A program made the translations under genes and the position numbers. A model generated the notes under the pieces. It searched no databases. It saw only the letters and a program-made list of their open reading frames with translations, and was not told where the DNA came from. Shown here in pieces: positions 8,901-16,901 of a stretch of DNA of 31,845 nucleotides. Where the stretch lies: the IMG/VR virus record IMGVR_UViG_3300035162_003914, positions 1-31,845 of that record. One strand, written 5' to 3'. Source of the stretch: a virus. Position 1 is the stretch's first letter, and each line of letters opens with the position of its first letter.

Positions 8901-11900
8901 TATTAGTAACATTACTTACATACCAAAAACTAATATCAGGATCGTTGAATGTAGTAGCAGTTTGGAACATCCATCCCATATCAGTAATAGGTGATCCTGC
9001 TGGCATTAAAATACCAACGTTTGCAATGAACTGATACGTTGGATTAGCAGTTCTCCAAGTAGTACTAGTAGGATCTGCTGCAGTATTACTTAACGGATAC
9101 AAGATGCCGCCAGCAGTACCCCAAAGAGGTTTCTCTATTGTTGTCCAATTGGTAGTTGTATTATCATCAAAGTTCGTTGGTTTTGACGCTATTAGACTAA
9201 CATCCCAACCACTAATGTCTTGATCGAATGAAGTAGCACCGCTGAACATATCACTCATATCAGTAACACTACTTACATCCCAAGAACTAATATCTTGATT
9301 GAATGCAGTAGCATCCCAGAACATATCACTCATATTAAGAACACTATTTACATTCCAAGAACCAATATTTTGATTGAATACAGTAGCACCGGTGAACATC
9401 CCAGCAGTAGTCAGAAGACTACTGGTATCTGTCCAATCTAAGGCTACACCGCCATTGTTGAATCCATTATTAGCACTGAACATACGATACATAGTAGTAA
9501 CACTACTTACATCCCAAGAACTAATATCTTGATTGAATACATTAGCGGTGTAGAACATATTATTCATATCAGTAACATTAGCAGTACCAGTTCCAGTAGT
9601 CCAAGTTAGTGCTACGCCACCGTTGTTGAATGCTTCAGCATTTTGGAACATAGTACCCATATTCTGAACACTGCTCACGTCCCAAGAACTAATATCTTGA
9701 TTGAATGCATAAGCATCGTGGAACATACTATACATATTAGTAACTGAACTTACATTCCAACTGCTAATATCTTGATTGAATGCATTAGCGTGGTAGAACA
9801 TATAACTCATATCAGTAACATTAGCAGTACCAGTAGTCCAAGTTAGTGCTACGCCGCCGTTGTTGAATAGATCATTGTTATAGAACATCCGCTCCATAGT
9901 AGTAACACTACTCACATCCCAAGAACTTATATCTTGGTTGAATACAGCTCGATAGAACATCTGATGCATATTAGTAACACTACTCACATCCCAAGAACTA
10001 ATATTTTGGTTGAATTCATCAGCATCCGCGAACATACGAAACATATTAGTAACACTACTTACATCCCAGTAGCTTGTATGCTCATCTCCGGCAAACGCAG
10101 AGTTGTCGAACATTCTTTCAAAAGATGTTGGCGGAATATCACTAGACCAACCATGATTAGGGATATAAGCGGCCCAATCGCCATTGGCACCTGAGTCCGC
10201 GACGTTACTGTTAAAATAGCTACTAGTTAAATCAGTAGGACTATTGCATGGATAGTAATAAGCCAATGCACCAATGTCGGTTTTAAGGTTTTCATTAAAG
10301 GTGGCAAAATCAGGTCTGCTTAATAAGTAAGAAGTTGCCCCAAGATCAAACTCAAAATATGAAGCTCCGGATTTGACTAATCTATTAGTCCAACCAGACA
10401 AATCTTGGTTAAAGGCAGCTGCCCCTTTAAGCATCTTAGCAAATTTATTAATCGAAGTTACAACCCAAGAGCTGATATCTTGATTGAACGCTGAAGCATT
10501 TTCGAACATGGAAGATACATCAGTAACACTACTCATATCCCAAGTTATAACGTCTGGATCATTAAATGTCGTACTATCTTTGAATAGACTAGCAAAGCTA
10601 GTAGGTTGTCCTGAAAAATAAACTCCAATAGATGGCCGGAAGGTATATCCTAAACTATAAGATGCACTAATAGGATCCTCTGTTGTATTAGTGAGAGGAT
10701 ATAACACTAAGCCAACACCCCATGTCGGAATGTTCTCAGATTCTAGAGCAGAACCTGTAGCAAAATCAGTTGGTAGTGACGGTATTATTACCGTCCCCGT
10801 CCAACCACTAATGTCTTGATTGAATGTAGTCGCGCCATTAAACATGTTATCCATGTTAGTAACAAACGACACATCCCATTCAGTAATTCTTGGATCATTG
10901 AATGTCGTATTATCTCTGAACATGCCAGACATATTAGTAATAGGTTCACTAGTAAATATACCAGTTCCAGGCACTATTGTATAATCGGGCACGTTTAGCT
11001 CTGGATCGTTGTAGCCGTCGTAAGCTACTTGCGTAGCACCATTGTAACCGTCTGTTACAAATTGATATCCTTCAGGTGCATGTGCATCTCTCCAAGCCTG
11101 CGTTGTCGGGTCTGTTGTGTGTGAATCAGATAATGGATAATAATATCGATTAGGATATCCCCACATCGGGTGTGCTATCGAATAATCGTTAGCATTTCCA
11201 TCCTCATCGGCTTTAAAGTAGTTTGCTTTAGTACCATATTGAACACGGAACAAATCGAATAATCGGTCATTAATTTCACTATCAAAATCAACAAGATCGG
11301 ACCATACATTACCATATACTAATTTTCCTGCGTCTTGTAAAGTCTTTACAACGTCATAGACTGGAATTGCAGCCAAACTAGTATTCATTCTTGAAGCGTC
11401 GATCAACCCTAAAGGGCCAACACCTAATGCCGGATCTTCAGGTGTTCCTTGAAGCATGCCAGTAAAGTGCGCGCATCTGCGTAGATCCCAATCGATTCTA
11501 TATGTCCCACCGTTGTTGAATGAAGCGCCCGCAAAAGCTTGGTACACGGTTCTAACATCAGTCATATTCCAATTATCAAGATTCTGATTAAATGCATCAG
11601 CATTCAAGAACATATATTCCATATAAATGCCAGCGCCATAATTTTTATAAACTTCTCGTCGAGCACCTACGTTCCAATTACTGATGTCTTGATTGAATGT
11701 GGCATTACTGTAGAACATCGAATCAAATGCAGATACACTACCTACGTCCCAATTGCTAATATCACAATTGAAATCGCCGTAGGCAAAGCATTCGACCATA
11801 TCACCTATGTTTGATGTGTCCCAAGTATTGAATACACTAGTAGTTCCGACTGCACCACTGTAACCGAGCCTTAAAGAACCAAACAGTGCCGGTGTATCAA

Positions 11901-14900
11901 CTGCACTATCAAAAAAGGCATCCCAGTCTCCTTCCCAGTTTTGTCTTGCTATGCGGCCAAAATTGAAGTTTGGAAAGTTTGCATCTCCCCACTGAAGAAT
12001 CTTGTTCGGCCGGAGGTAAGTAGTATGATTATTTTGATTGTTTTTAATATGAATAGATGCGCCATATATTTTTACTTGCCGAGTGCTTTTATCGGCATAG
12101 TCGTGGCTAAAGTGTGAAAGAGGCTCTCCGCTAATAGTATTGTTACTATCGTCAGGAAGCTTCCAAGGCTTTCCAAAATAGTTATCAACATTGTCAGCAT
12201 CATCTTCGTCATAAGTCTTAGCTTCTTCCAACCAAGTTATATTAGTTGAGTAATCGATAGGCGAACCGTCGCCCCAATCAATTGCTATGTAATGGCCGTT
12301 TACATCTGGCTTGCCACCTAGAATGGTCAAATTTATGCTTGTTCCCGAAGACCCGGATGGGGATTCTCCAACCTCTATTATCATTGGTGTTCTTGTCAAT
12401 AAATCTGGCACCGGAGTCCAATCTACTTGATCTGTCACGTCTTCGTAAGCAACAGTCCAACCCCCATACTCGCCTCCCTGCCAATAATATATCGTAAATT
12501 TATATACATGTTCGTCAGTACGACATAAAAGATACCTGTGCCGATTAGTATTCTCGGCTGTCATTTCGCCCCAAGAGCCCCACGGTTCCGTGTGATCCCA
12601 CTGAAACCAATCGTACCACAGCTTCTCTGTTAAACAATTTTCTATGTTGTCCCAGCCTATAGCCCAAGAAGTCCCTTTAATCAACTTCGCGTAATCGCCT
12701 TCGTCCAGCTTATCATCATCTCCGGTCCAAGAAGGATACGCATTGTATAGTGGACCGTTATAATTTCTAATAATTACTATGCCGGGTTCGAGTGCAAGTC
12801 GAGAGTTCCCAGCTTCGCCGAAGTATTCATCGTCCATCCGAAGGTATTCAGTCGGCCCTGATTTGAAAACCGTAGCTTCTGGCCAATCTCTTCTAATATC
12901 GTCAATAGTGATGGGCTTACCAAGAGCCCCGATCGTTTCATCCTCCTCGCGGGTTGGATTCCGATTTGAATAACCGTAGCCTCCCATCATGTTCACATAA
13001 TAAGGATAAGTGGACCACCTATAATCTACAATATCATGTACAAGCTGTCGGTGATATCCTTCTCCTTTGCCTATCTCATCACCTGCCATCATGCCATATT
13101 GTAACTCAGTATGTGGTGTTTGAGTATGTAAAGAAAAAACGCGATAGAAGGATTCAATACCCGGTGACTCATAGTCATCTTCAAGTTGACTCCTATCTAA
13201 GAAACTAGTCAAGTTCCAATCTTGCGCGCTCCAAGTCCGGGCCGCGAGCGCTGATCGAGCAGTGGAATAACTAGACAAGCGAAATATATCATCAAACCCC
13301 GAGACTTTACTAGTATCCCAGTTGCTTAAGTCCCTTCGCATCCTGTAAGCATCGTAGAACGCAGAACTCATATCAGTAATATTACTTACATCCCAAGAAC
13401 TAATGTCTTGGTTAAATTCGGGGTTGTCCTCGAACGTGGAACTCAGACTAGTAACTCTACTAATATCCCAATTCCCAACGCCTAAAGGTGCGGCAGGATC
13501 TCCCACGATCTCGTAATCAGGCATCGTAAGGCTCCACGCGCCTTTAGATAATTGGCCCGAGCCATCTGCGGAACCGGATGGATCGTTAAAAATGAATCTT
13601 ATCTGGTGATCCGTATTGAGACTTGTTAGATCGCTTGGAGGCGGTTCTGCTGATGTAATTGCAAACATAGAACCGGCGTTTCGTGCAATGGGTGGATCAA
13701 GCGAAGGATTACTATCGCCTACGGTGTCATCATAATTTTCAAGTATAACATCATATAATGCTTTATCCGATTCATAAAAAATAACAGACCACTTTAGTTC
13801 ACCGTAGTAGTCTAGGTCAGATGCATCTATAGCGGTAAGGTCATACAAGTATTTTTGAATATATCTTGCGCTGACAACAAATTTTCTGTTGGGAGCGGTG
13901 CCGGTTTCTATTGTTTTGAGGTCGGCCAATACTGTTCCGCCTCCACCACCGCCAAGATATATCGTAGGGCCCGATACTTCATCTTCATTATCTTTTATGT
14001 AAGACCACCTTTCGGTAGGTGTGGTCAAAGCGGTAGAACTTCTGACATTGTTTTCGTTATTGTGTATTCCACCAAAATTAATCTTAGAAGAGTTTCCAAC
14101 CCAGAAAGATTTAAATTGCGCCTCATTGCTAAAGCCAGCAATGTCTATAGCCCAAGGAGCTACTACTATGTAATTGCCGGAACGATCATAAATAGCTGTT
14201 GAAGTCGGGTAAAGGGGGTAAACAATAGGATCAGTAATTACTCTATAAATTATAGTTTTACTGCTGGGGTCTGCCTCAATGTCTGACAGCTCTGCCATTT
14301 TAGTAGTGTAGAAAGAATCTTCGTTAGAAAGTGATTGTTCTATAATTCTGTTATTAGGACTTTCGACGAAAGGTACTGTCTGCAAGACATTAGTATTTTT
14401 AAAGGCGCTGTCCAAAGTAGTCACATAACCGGTTTTCCAATTAGTTACATCTATTGGAGCATTTCCTGCTGCCAATGGCTCACCCGCGAACATATCCTCC
14501 ATGCTGACGATAGGACGAGTAGAAGTTATCCCTACGGTAGCAGTAAATGTATATCCTGCTGGTGCTCGCAGAGGATTGCTATTCCACAGTTCAGACGTTG
14601 GATCAGTGAGCATTCCCGGCATAGGATATGTAAAAATCCCATCGACTGCGCCGAATTTAGGCTGTATTGTTTCAGTCCATTGAAAGGCCGCGCGAGAAAA
14701 ATTAATAGGAGGCCCAATGAATTCACTAACGCTCCAGGCAGTCAAATCTTTATTAAACTGCGTATTATTTTGGAACATGCCGTCCATATTTCTAATATTA
14801 GATACATCCCAACTAGAAATATCTTCATTAAATGTGGTGTTAGCAAACATATTAGCAGTGTTAGATACACCACTCATATCCCATTTGGTAATGTCAGCTT

Positions 14901-14910
14901 TTAATGGCAT
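5971..14910 (-). CDS. Giant DUF285/BspA-type repeat protein (2,979 aa)
   Basis: This is an enormous repeat protein placed between gp15 and gp16, where T4 has nothing. I count about 55 copies of a roughly 26-residue unit of the form MF-x5-FNQDISSWDVSSVTNM, the DUF285 (BspA-like, bacterial surface 26-residue) repeat known from secreted adhesins. N-terminal residues 1-150 and 460-560 carry diverged units. Residues about 150-460 and 570-860 are unique; the latter is rich in Trp, Tyr and Asp, for example WYDWFQWDHTEPWGSWGE. A PKD-like cap with AIDWGDGS lies near residue 875. From about residue 1,280 onward the units become nearly uniform. A linker P-x-WGT-x-LYPL-x-DPTS recurs about eight times, and the protein ends inside one copy (RPAWGTDGT). 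The start has AGGA 7 nt upstream of ATG, 4 nt after the gp15 stop. Role inferred: a virion surface or collar adhesin. No enzyme motif was seen. Confidence 0.9.
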   Translation of the reverse strand: MPLKADITKWDMSGVSNTANMFANTTFNEDISSWDVSNIRNMDGMFQNNTQFNKDLTAWSVSEFIGPPINFSRAAFQWTETIQPKFGAVDGIFTYPMPGMLTDPTSELWNSNPLRAPAGYTFTATVGITSTRPIVSMEDMFAGEPLAAGNAPIDVTNWKTGYVTTLDSAFKNTNVLQTVPFVESPNNRIIEQSLSNEDSFYTTKMAELSDIEADPSSKTIIYRVITDPIVYPLYPTSTAIYDRSGNYIVVAPWAIDIAGFSNEAQFKSFWVGNSSKINFGGIHNNENNVRSSTALTTPTERWSYIKDNEDEVSGPTIYLGGGGGGTVLADLKTIETGTAPNRKFVVSARYIQKYLYDLTAIDASDLDYYGELKWSVIFYESDKALYDVILENYDDTVGDSNPSLDPPIARNAGSMFAITSAEPPPSDLTSLNTDHQIRFIFNDPSGSADGSGQLSKGAWSLTMPDYEIVGDPAAPLGVGNWDISRVTSLSSTFEDNPEFNQDISSWDVSNITDMSSAFYDAYRMRRDLSNWDTSKVSGFDDIFRLSSYSTARSALAARTWSAQDWNLTSFLDRSQLEDDYESPGIESFYRVFSLHTQTPHTELQYGMMAGDEIGKGEGYHRQLVHDIVDYRWSTYPYYVNMMGGYGYSNRNPTREEDETIGALGKPITIDDIRRDWPEATVFKSGPTEYLRMDDEYFGEAGNSRLALEPGIVIIRNYNGPLYNAYPSWTGDDDKLDEGDYAKLIKGTSWAIGWDNIENCLTEKLWYDWFQWDHTEPWGSWGEMTAENTNRHRYLLCRTDEHVYKFTIYYWQGGEYGGWTVAYEDVTDQVDWTPVPDLLTRTPMIIEVGESPSGSSGTSINLTILGGKPDVNGHYIAIDWGDGSPIDYSTNITWLEEAKTYDEDDADNVDNYFGKPWKLPDDSNNTISGEPLSHFSHDYADKSTRQVKIYGASIHIKNNQNNHTTYLRPNKILQWGDANFPNFNFGRIARQNWEGDWDAFFDSAVDTPALFGSLRLGYSGAVGTTSVFNTWDTSNIGDMVECFAYGDFNCDISNWDVGSVSAFDSMFYSNATFNQDISNWNVGARREVYKNYGAGIYMEYMFLNADAFNQNLDNWNMTDVRTVYQAFAGASFNNGGTYRIDWDLRRCAHFTGMLQGTPEDPALGVGPLGLIDASRMNTSLAAIPVYDVVKTLQDAGKLVYGNVWSDLVDFDSEINDRLFDLFRVQYGTKANYFKADEDGNANDYSIAHPMWGYPNRYYYPLSDSHTTDPTTQAWRDAHAPEGYQFVTDGYNGATQVAYDGYNDPELNVPDYTIVPGTGIFTSEPITNMSGMFRDNTTFNDPRITEWDVSFVTNMDNMFNGATTFNQDISGWTGTVIIPSLPTDFATGSALESENIPTWGVGLVLYPLTNTTEDPISASYSLGYTFRPSIGVYFSGQPTSFASLFKDSTTFNDPDVITWDMSSVTDVSSMFENASAFNQDISSWVVTSINKFAKMLKGAAAFNQDLSGWTNRLVKSGASYFEFDLGATSYLLSRPDFATFNENLKTDIGALAYYYPCNSPTDLTSSYFNSNVADSGANGDWAAYIPNHGWSSDIPPTSFERMFDNSAFAGDEHTSYWDVSSVTNMFRMFADADEFNQNISSWDVSSVTNMHQMFYRAVFNQDISSWDVSSVTTMERMFYNNDLFNNGGVALTWTTGTANVTDMSYMFYHANAFNQDISSWNVSSVTNMYSMFHDAYAFNQDISSWDVSSVQNMGTMFQNAEAFNNGGVALTWTTGTGTANVTDMNNMFYTANVFNQDISSWDVSSVTTMYRMFSANNGFNNGGVALDWTDTSSLLTTAGMFTGATVFNQNIGSWNVNSVLNMSDMFWDATAFNQDISSWDVSSVTDMSDMFSGATSFDQDISGWDVSLIASKPTNFDDNTTTNWTTIEKPLWGTAGGILYPLSNTAADPTSTTWRTANPTYQFIANVGILMPAGSPITDMGWMFQTATTFNDPDISFWYVSNVTNMAGMFYRANAFNQDISSWNVSNVTDMSYMFWFALVFNDPAVSSWDVSAVTTMRGMFRSALLFNQDISSWDVSNVTRMDSMFYNADVFNQPLNSWNVSSVTNMAGMFNRAYAFNQDISSWNVTKVIKFLAMFYSATAFNNGGVALTWTTTGPLTETAAMTALYGTSYTNYPNTDSYDDPQIFAYMFEGCTSFNQDISTITPYGFVEEMLGRTPAFNNGGVPLTWDMQYVTFADQMFSQIGVSAGIFNAAGVGNWNMSNVQNLGSFFTNQGAFNQDISGWNVANVQFMYNLFEDCTSFNQDISGWNVSSVTNMIQMFDGATAFNQDLSGWDVLAASVAAFNSTPPTDFDTNATAWVLSRPLWGTVPDYSTRAYTYALTSLTDPTSANWTTKPAGYTYYPGEGIGANAPITDMSQMFNGASTFNEDISFWDVSSVINMGTMFQNADAFNQPIGSWNVSSVTDMSRMFYSADAFNQDISSWNVSSVTNMNDMFFYATAFNNGGVALTWTAGTGTANVTNMNAMFYNADAFNQDISSWDVSSVDTMQNMFNANSGFNQDISSWNVSSVTDMSYMFYQATSFDQDISSWNVSLIASEPTNFDTSTLTSWTTLEKPGWGTSGGILYPLSNTATDPTSTNNTWRNANPTYQWIANVGILMPAGSPITSMEQLFTFNTTFNDPDISSWDVSTVTNMQRMFDGASAFDQDISSWNVLAASIAPGNSTPPTNFDLNTPVTWITAEKPGWGTDGTILYPLTGATDPTNSTWRSAYAPASYVYDTTPGAEGIRVKWNEPITNMQSMFFFKSFNQDISSWDFSTVTNMYGMFYGATAFNQDISSWDVSSVTDMQSMFYNADAFNNGGVPLTWTTGTGTSNVIDMNTMFYGADAFNQDISSWDVSSVTNMDTMFSSAVSFNQDISSWDVSSVTDMRYMFYNAYVFNQDLSGWNVLAASVAPGNSTPPYRFDLNATAWILPDSRPAWGTDGT
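6926..7185 (-). repeat. Long direct repeat, copy 1
   Basis: This segment of about 260 bp matches 8984-9237 with only scattered differences and one two-codon indel. A 35-base run starting at 6935 is identical to one starting at 8993. It encodes the linker GSPIT preceded by the VGILMPA, YPLSNTA-DPTS and SLIAS-PTNFD segments. The copies are offset by 2,058 bp, exactly 686 codons, so recombination between them would stay in frame. Confidence 0.85.
8984..9237 (-). repeat. Long direct repeat, copy 2
   Basis: This is the partner of 6926-7185, in the same orientation and the same reading frame of the giant repeat gene. It bounds one complete super-module of DUF285 units plus linker. Confidence 0.85.
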
Positions 14911-14914
14911 TAAA

Positions 14915-16195
14915 TTATCCTGTATTCTTAAACATGTTTGAAGTATCTATGACGTTTGAAATATCCCAATTTGTTAATGAAGATGCTTCACCGGTGAAAT
15001 TAATGCAGTCTTCAAACATAGAAGACGTGGAAGATCCCGGCAAGAAATTAGGTTCATTAGGAGCAGTAAGTGTTACTAAATTTTCATTTCCTTTGAACAT
15101 TTCTACAGCACTTGAGAAGGTAGTGTTTTCACCCCAATCTATAACATCTATTACACTGGAGTCAAATTTGATATGAGCTCCTGCAAACACTAGTTTGATG
15201 TCTGCTATACCAGTGCCAGTGTATGTATGCGTCAGCACCGTATTAGCTGTCCCACCTGATATAGAAGTGGGTTCATTAGATCCATCTCCCCAATCAACAT
15301 CAAACTGCGTAGATAAGAAGCCAGATTGAGGTACGGTAATTGTTATTGTATTTCCAACCATTAAACTCTTATCGACTCGGACAATCATTTCATTGCCTCG
15401 ACCAATTTTCTTGATTACTCCGTAATCATCATCAAAGTTAATAAGAGAAAGGTCAACACTATCTTGAATTAACGTAGTTGGGCCACCTGCCACTGTTAAA
15501 CCTGGTTGGAATGATAATTGCTCTTCGAATTCTGTATTGATAGGTGTATCTGTAGCAATATCCAAATCGATAAACTTGATGACCTTCTTCTCGCGTTCGG
15601 GGCCGAAGTACCATGCTTTCATTGTAAAATTCAGAGTCCACATTATAGTGCGACTTTCCGTGAAAGCCCCCTCGTAGATCTCCTCACTAGACACACTATT
15701 CAAAATGAGAGGAATGTCCAAAGGATCTAGGCCATCCACGATGGTGGCCGTCTGAGTCATATCTGGATTAAAGAACGGCACGATTTGCTCAACCAACTGT
15801 ATGGCGTCTTCGTTATATTTTGCCATGATATAGAGAGAAAACTCCATATTATAGGGAGCACCAGCATAATGAAAGTTTCGTGAACCTGTATCTCCATCAC
15901 CGATTGTTTTTCTAATTTTACGAGTAGGTGATATTTTTCTTTCGGGATCGAAGGTGTATCCAGAAATCTCAAAAGACATTCTAGGTAATGTGATCTGAAC
16001 CCCTGGCTCTCTATCTGTTTGTGTGGCTTGTGCCAACACTTTTTGCCATGGAGCGTAAGAAATAGGGACAATCATCTGCTGGACGGTGACACCCTGATTG
16101 TCGACTCTCTTTACCATTAGCTGGTTGAAGTATGTGCCGAATAAAGCTACATATTTTCGAGTAGTCTTATTATAGAAATAATTAGCAATTGACAC
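14915..16195 (-). CDS. 15: gp15 tail terminator with C-terminal DUF285 extension
   Basis: Residues 1 to about 268 are the tail sheath stabiliser/terminator gp15, which caps the sheath and tube and joins the tail to the neck; T4 gp15 is 272 residues in total. Family features include FYNKTTRKYVALFGTYFNQ at the start, SYAPWQKVLAQ near 46-56, YNMEFSLYIMAKYNEDALQ-like text near 115-132 and FTMKAWYFGP near 190-199. Residues about 270-426 are extra: a PKD-like cap (QFDVDWGDGS near 297-306, VIDWGEN near 351) followed by the first DUF285 repeats (NWDISNVIDTSNMF, 409-422). The GTG start at 16195 has AGAGGT upstream and lies 1 nt after the gp14 stop. The frame stops after MFKNTG, while the DUF285 pattern continues in the next gene, four bases on and one frame over. 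Confidence 0.92.
   Translation of the reverse strand: MSIANYFYNKTTRKYVALFGTYFNQLMVKRVDNQGVTVQQMIVPISYAPWQKVLAQATQTDREPGVQITLPRMSFEISGYTFDPERKISPTRKIRKTIGDGDTGSRNFHYAGAPYNMEFSLYIMAKYNEDAIQLVEQIVPFFNPDMTQTATIVDGLDPLDIPLILNSVSSEEIYEGAFTESRTIMWTLNFTMKAWYFGPEREKKVIKFIDLDIATDTPINTEFEEQLSFQPGLTVAGGPTTLIQDSVDLSLINFDDDYGVIKKIGRGNEMIVRVDKSLMVGNTITITVPQSGFLSTQFDVDWGDGSNEPTSISGGTANTVLTHTYTGTGIADIKLVFAGAHIKFDSSVIDVIDWGENTTFSSAVEMFKGNENLVTLTAPNEPNFLPGSSTSSMFEDCINFTGEASSLTNWDISNVIDTSNMFKNTG
14918..15388 (-). other. PKD-like cap and first DUF285 repeats fused to gp15
   Basis: This domain-level feature covers gp15 residues about 270-426. DUF285 proteins commonly begin with a beta-rich WGDG-containing cap and an IxxWG strand before their repeats, and both are visible here. 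A second cap of the same type occurs inside the giant gene around 12,030-12,300, so the combined system looks like two concatenated BspA-type modules. Confidence 0.75.
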
Positions 16196-16196
16196 T

Positions 16197-16898
16197 TTAT
16201 ACCTCTGGGTTTGAATCTGGTATAGTTATGTTCTCACTGAAAGGATCGGTTTCAGTAAAATCAAGAATGTTGTCAGCCTCTTGTTCGAATACTAGGTTTC
16301 TAGCAAAAGCATCTTGTGAACCTAGAGTTTCAAGTGTCTCTGTGTTAGCAGTACCTTCGAATGTAGTGTCTCTGCTAGCAAAGTATCGATCTATGTTATC
16401 GCGACCCGTTTCGAATCTTTCATTAGAATATGTCATCAACTCACACTGCATGTCATAGACATATAGACTACCAGCCTGATAGAATACAGACTCATTCTCT
16501 ACAAATTTGATTTCGAACATTCTACCATCAAGTGGGAAATAGATGATGTCGCCTTCTCTCGGTCTAGTTTTGAGATAGTTCTCTTTTGTTACATAACGTT
16601 CAAAGGATCTATTAGCAACGGTGAATGTTGCAGTGTCTTTGATTTGTAAACCAAACTTAGACAGGAAGTCTCCTTCACCCTCGAAGCCATCCATGCTTTT
16701 CACATAGACTTCAAACTCAAAGGTCTGGTCAAAGATGCTCAAATCATCTTCATTTAATATCGTGTCTATTGCTTGATACGACCGAGTGATGTAGATAATA
16801 TCAATACCATACATACGAATAGATTCAATAACAAGATCATCGATTAGATTTTGTTCATTGAAATTATCATAATTTCTGAAAAATGGATTGGTAGGCAT
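16197..16898 (-). CDS. 14: gp14 neck protein
   Basis: This is a neck (head-to-tail connector) protein; in T4, gp13 and gp14 form the neck below the portal that receives the tail. The product has 233 residues, against 256 in T4. The N-terminal NPFFRNYDNFNEQNLIDDLVIESIRMYGIDI, then FEVYVKSMDGFEGEGDFLSKFGLQI (about 82-107) and RPREGDIIYFPLDGRMFEIKFV (about 130-152), match the conserved pattern of T4-like gp14. The ATG lies 3 nt after the gp13 stop codon with GGA from the gp13 end serving as ribosome site, and the 3' end is separated from gp15 by a single base. This packing indicates tightly coupled translation of gp13-14-15. Confidence 0.9.
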   Translation of the reverse strand: MPTNPFFRNYDNFNEQNLIDDLVIESIRMYGIDIIYITRSYQAIDTILNEDDLSIFDQTFEFEVYVKSMDGFEGEGDFLSKFGLQIKDTATFTVANRSFERYVTKENYLKTRPREGDIIYFPLDGRMFEIKFVENESVFYQAGSLYVYDMQCELMTYSNERFETGRDNIDRYFASRDTTFEGTANTETLETLGSQDAFARNLVFEQEADNILDFTETDPFSENITIPDSNPEV

Positions 16899-16901
16899 TG
16901 C

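Larger units (their letters stand above)
5995..10110 (-). repeat. Homogeneous DUF285-coding repeat array
   Basis: This 3' part of the giant gene is a tandem array with a period of about 75 bases, one repeat unit per period. Many units share long identical stretches on the minus strand encoding FNQDISSW and DVSSVT. The units are far more alike here than those upstream of 10,800, which suggests recent duplication or gene conversion. Variants carrying FNNGGVALTWTTGTGTANVTDM and NVLAASVAPGNSTPP recur at intervals, showing that blocks of several units were copied together. Confidence 0.9.

Noticed and set aside
5995-10110. Tandem direct repeats that might suggest a CRISPR array
   Set aside because: The period is about 75 bases, units are coding and diverge in a codon-like way, and there are no unique spacers flanked by invariant repeats.
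7186-11814. Series of plus-strand open frames with repeated residues such as HISNTTYIPRTN
   Set aside because: They are the antisense reading of the DUF285-coding repeats; their regularity comes from the minus-strand gene, and they lack ribosome sites.
14335-14904. 189-codon plus-strand open frame
   Set aside because: It lies entirely antisense to the start of the giant repeat gene, has no family resemblance and no ribosome site.
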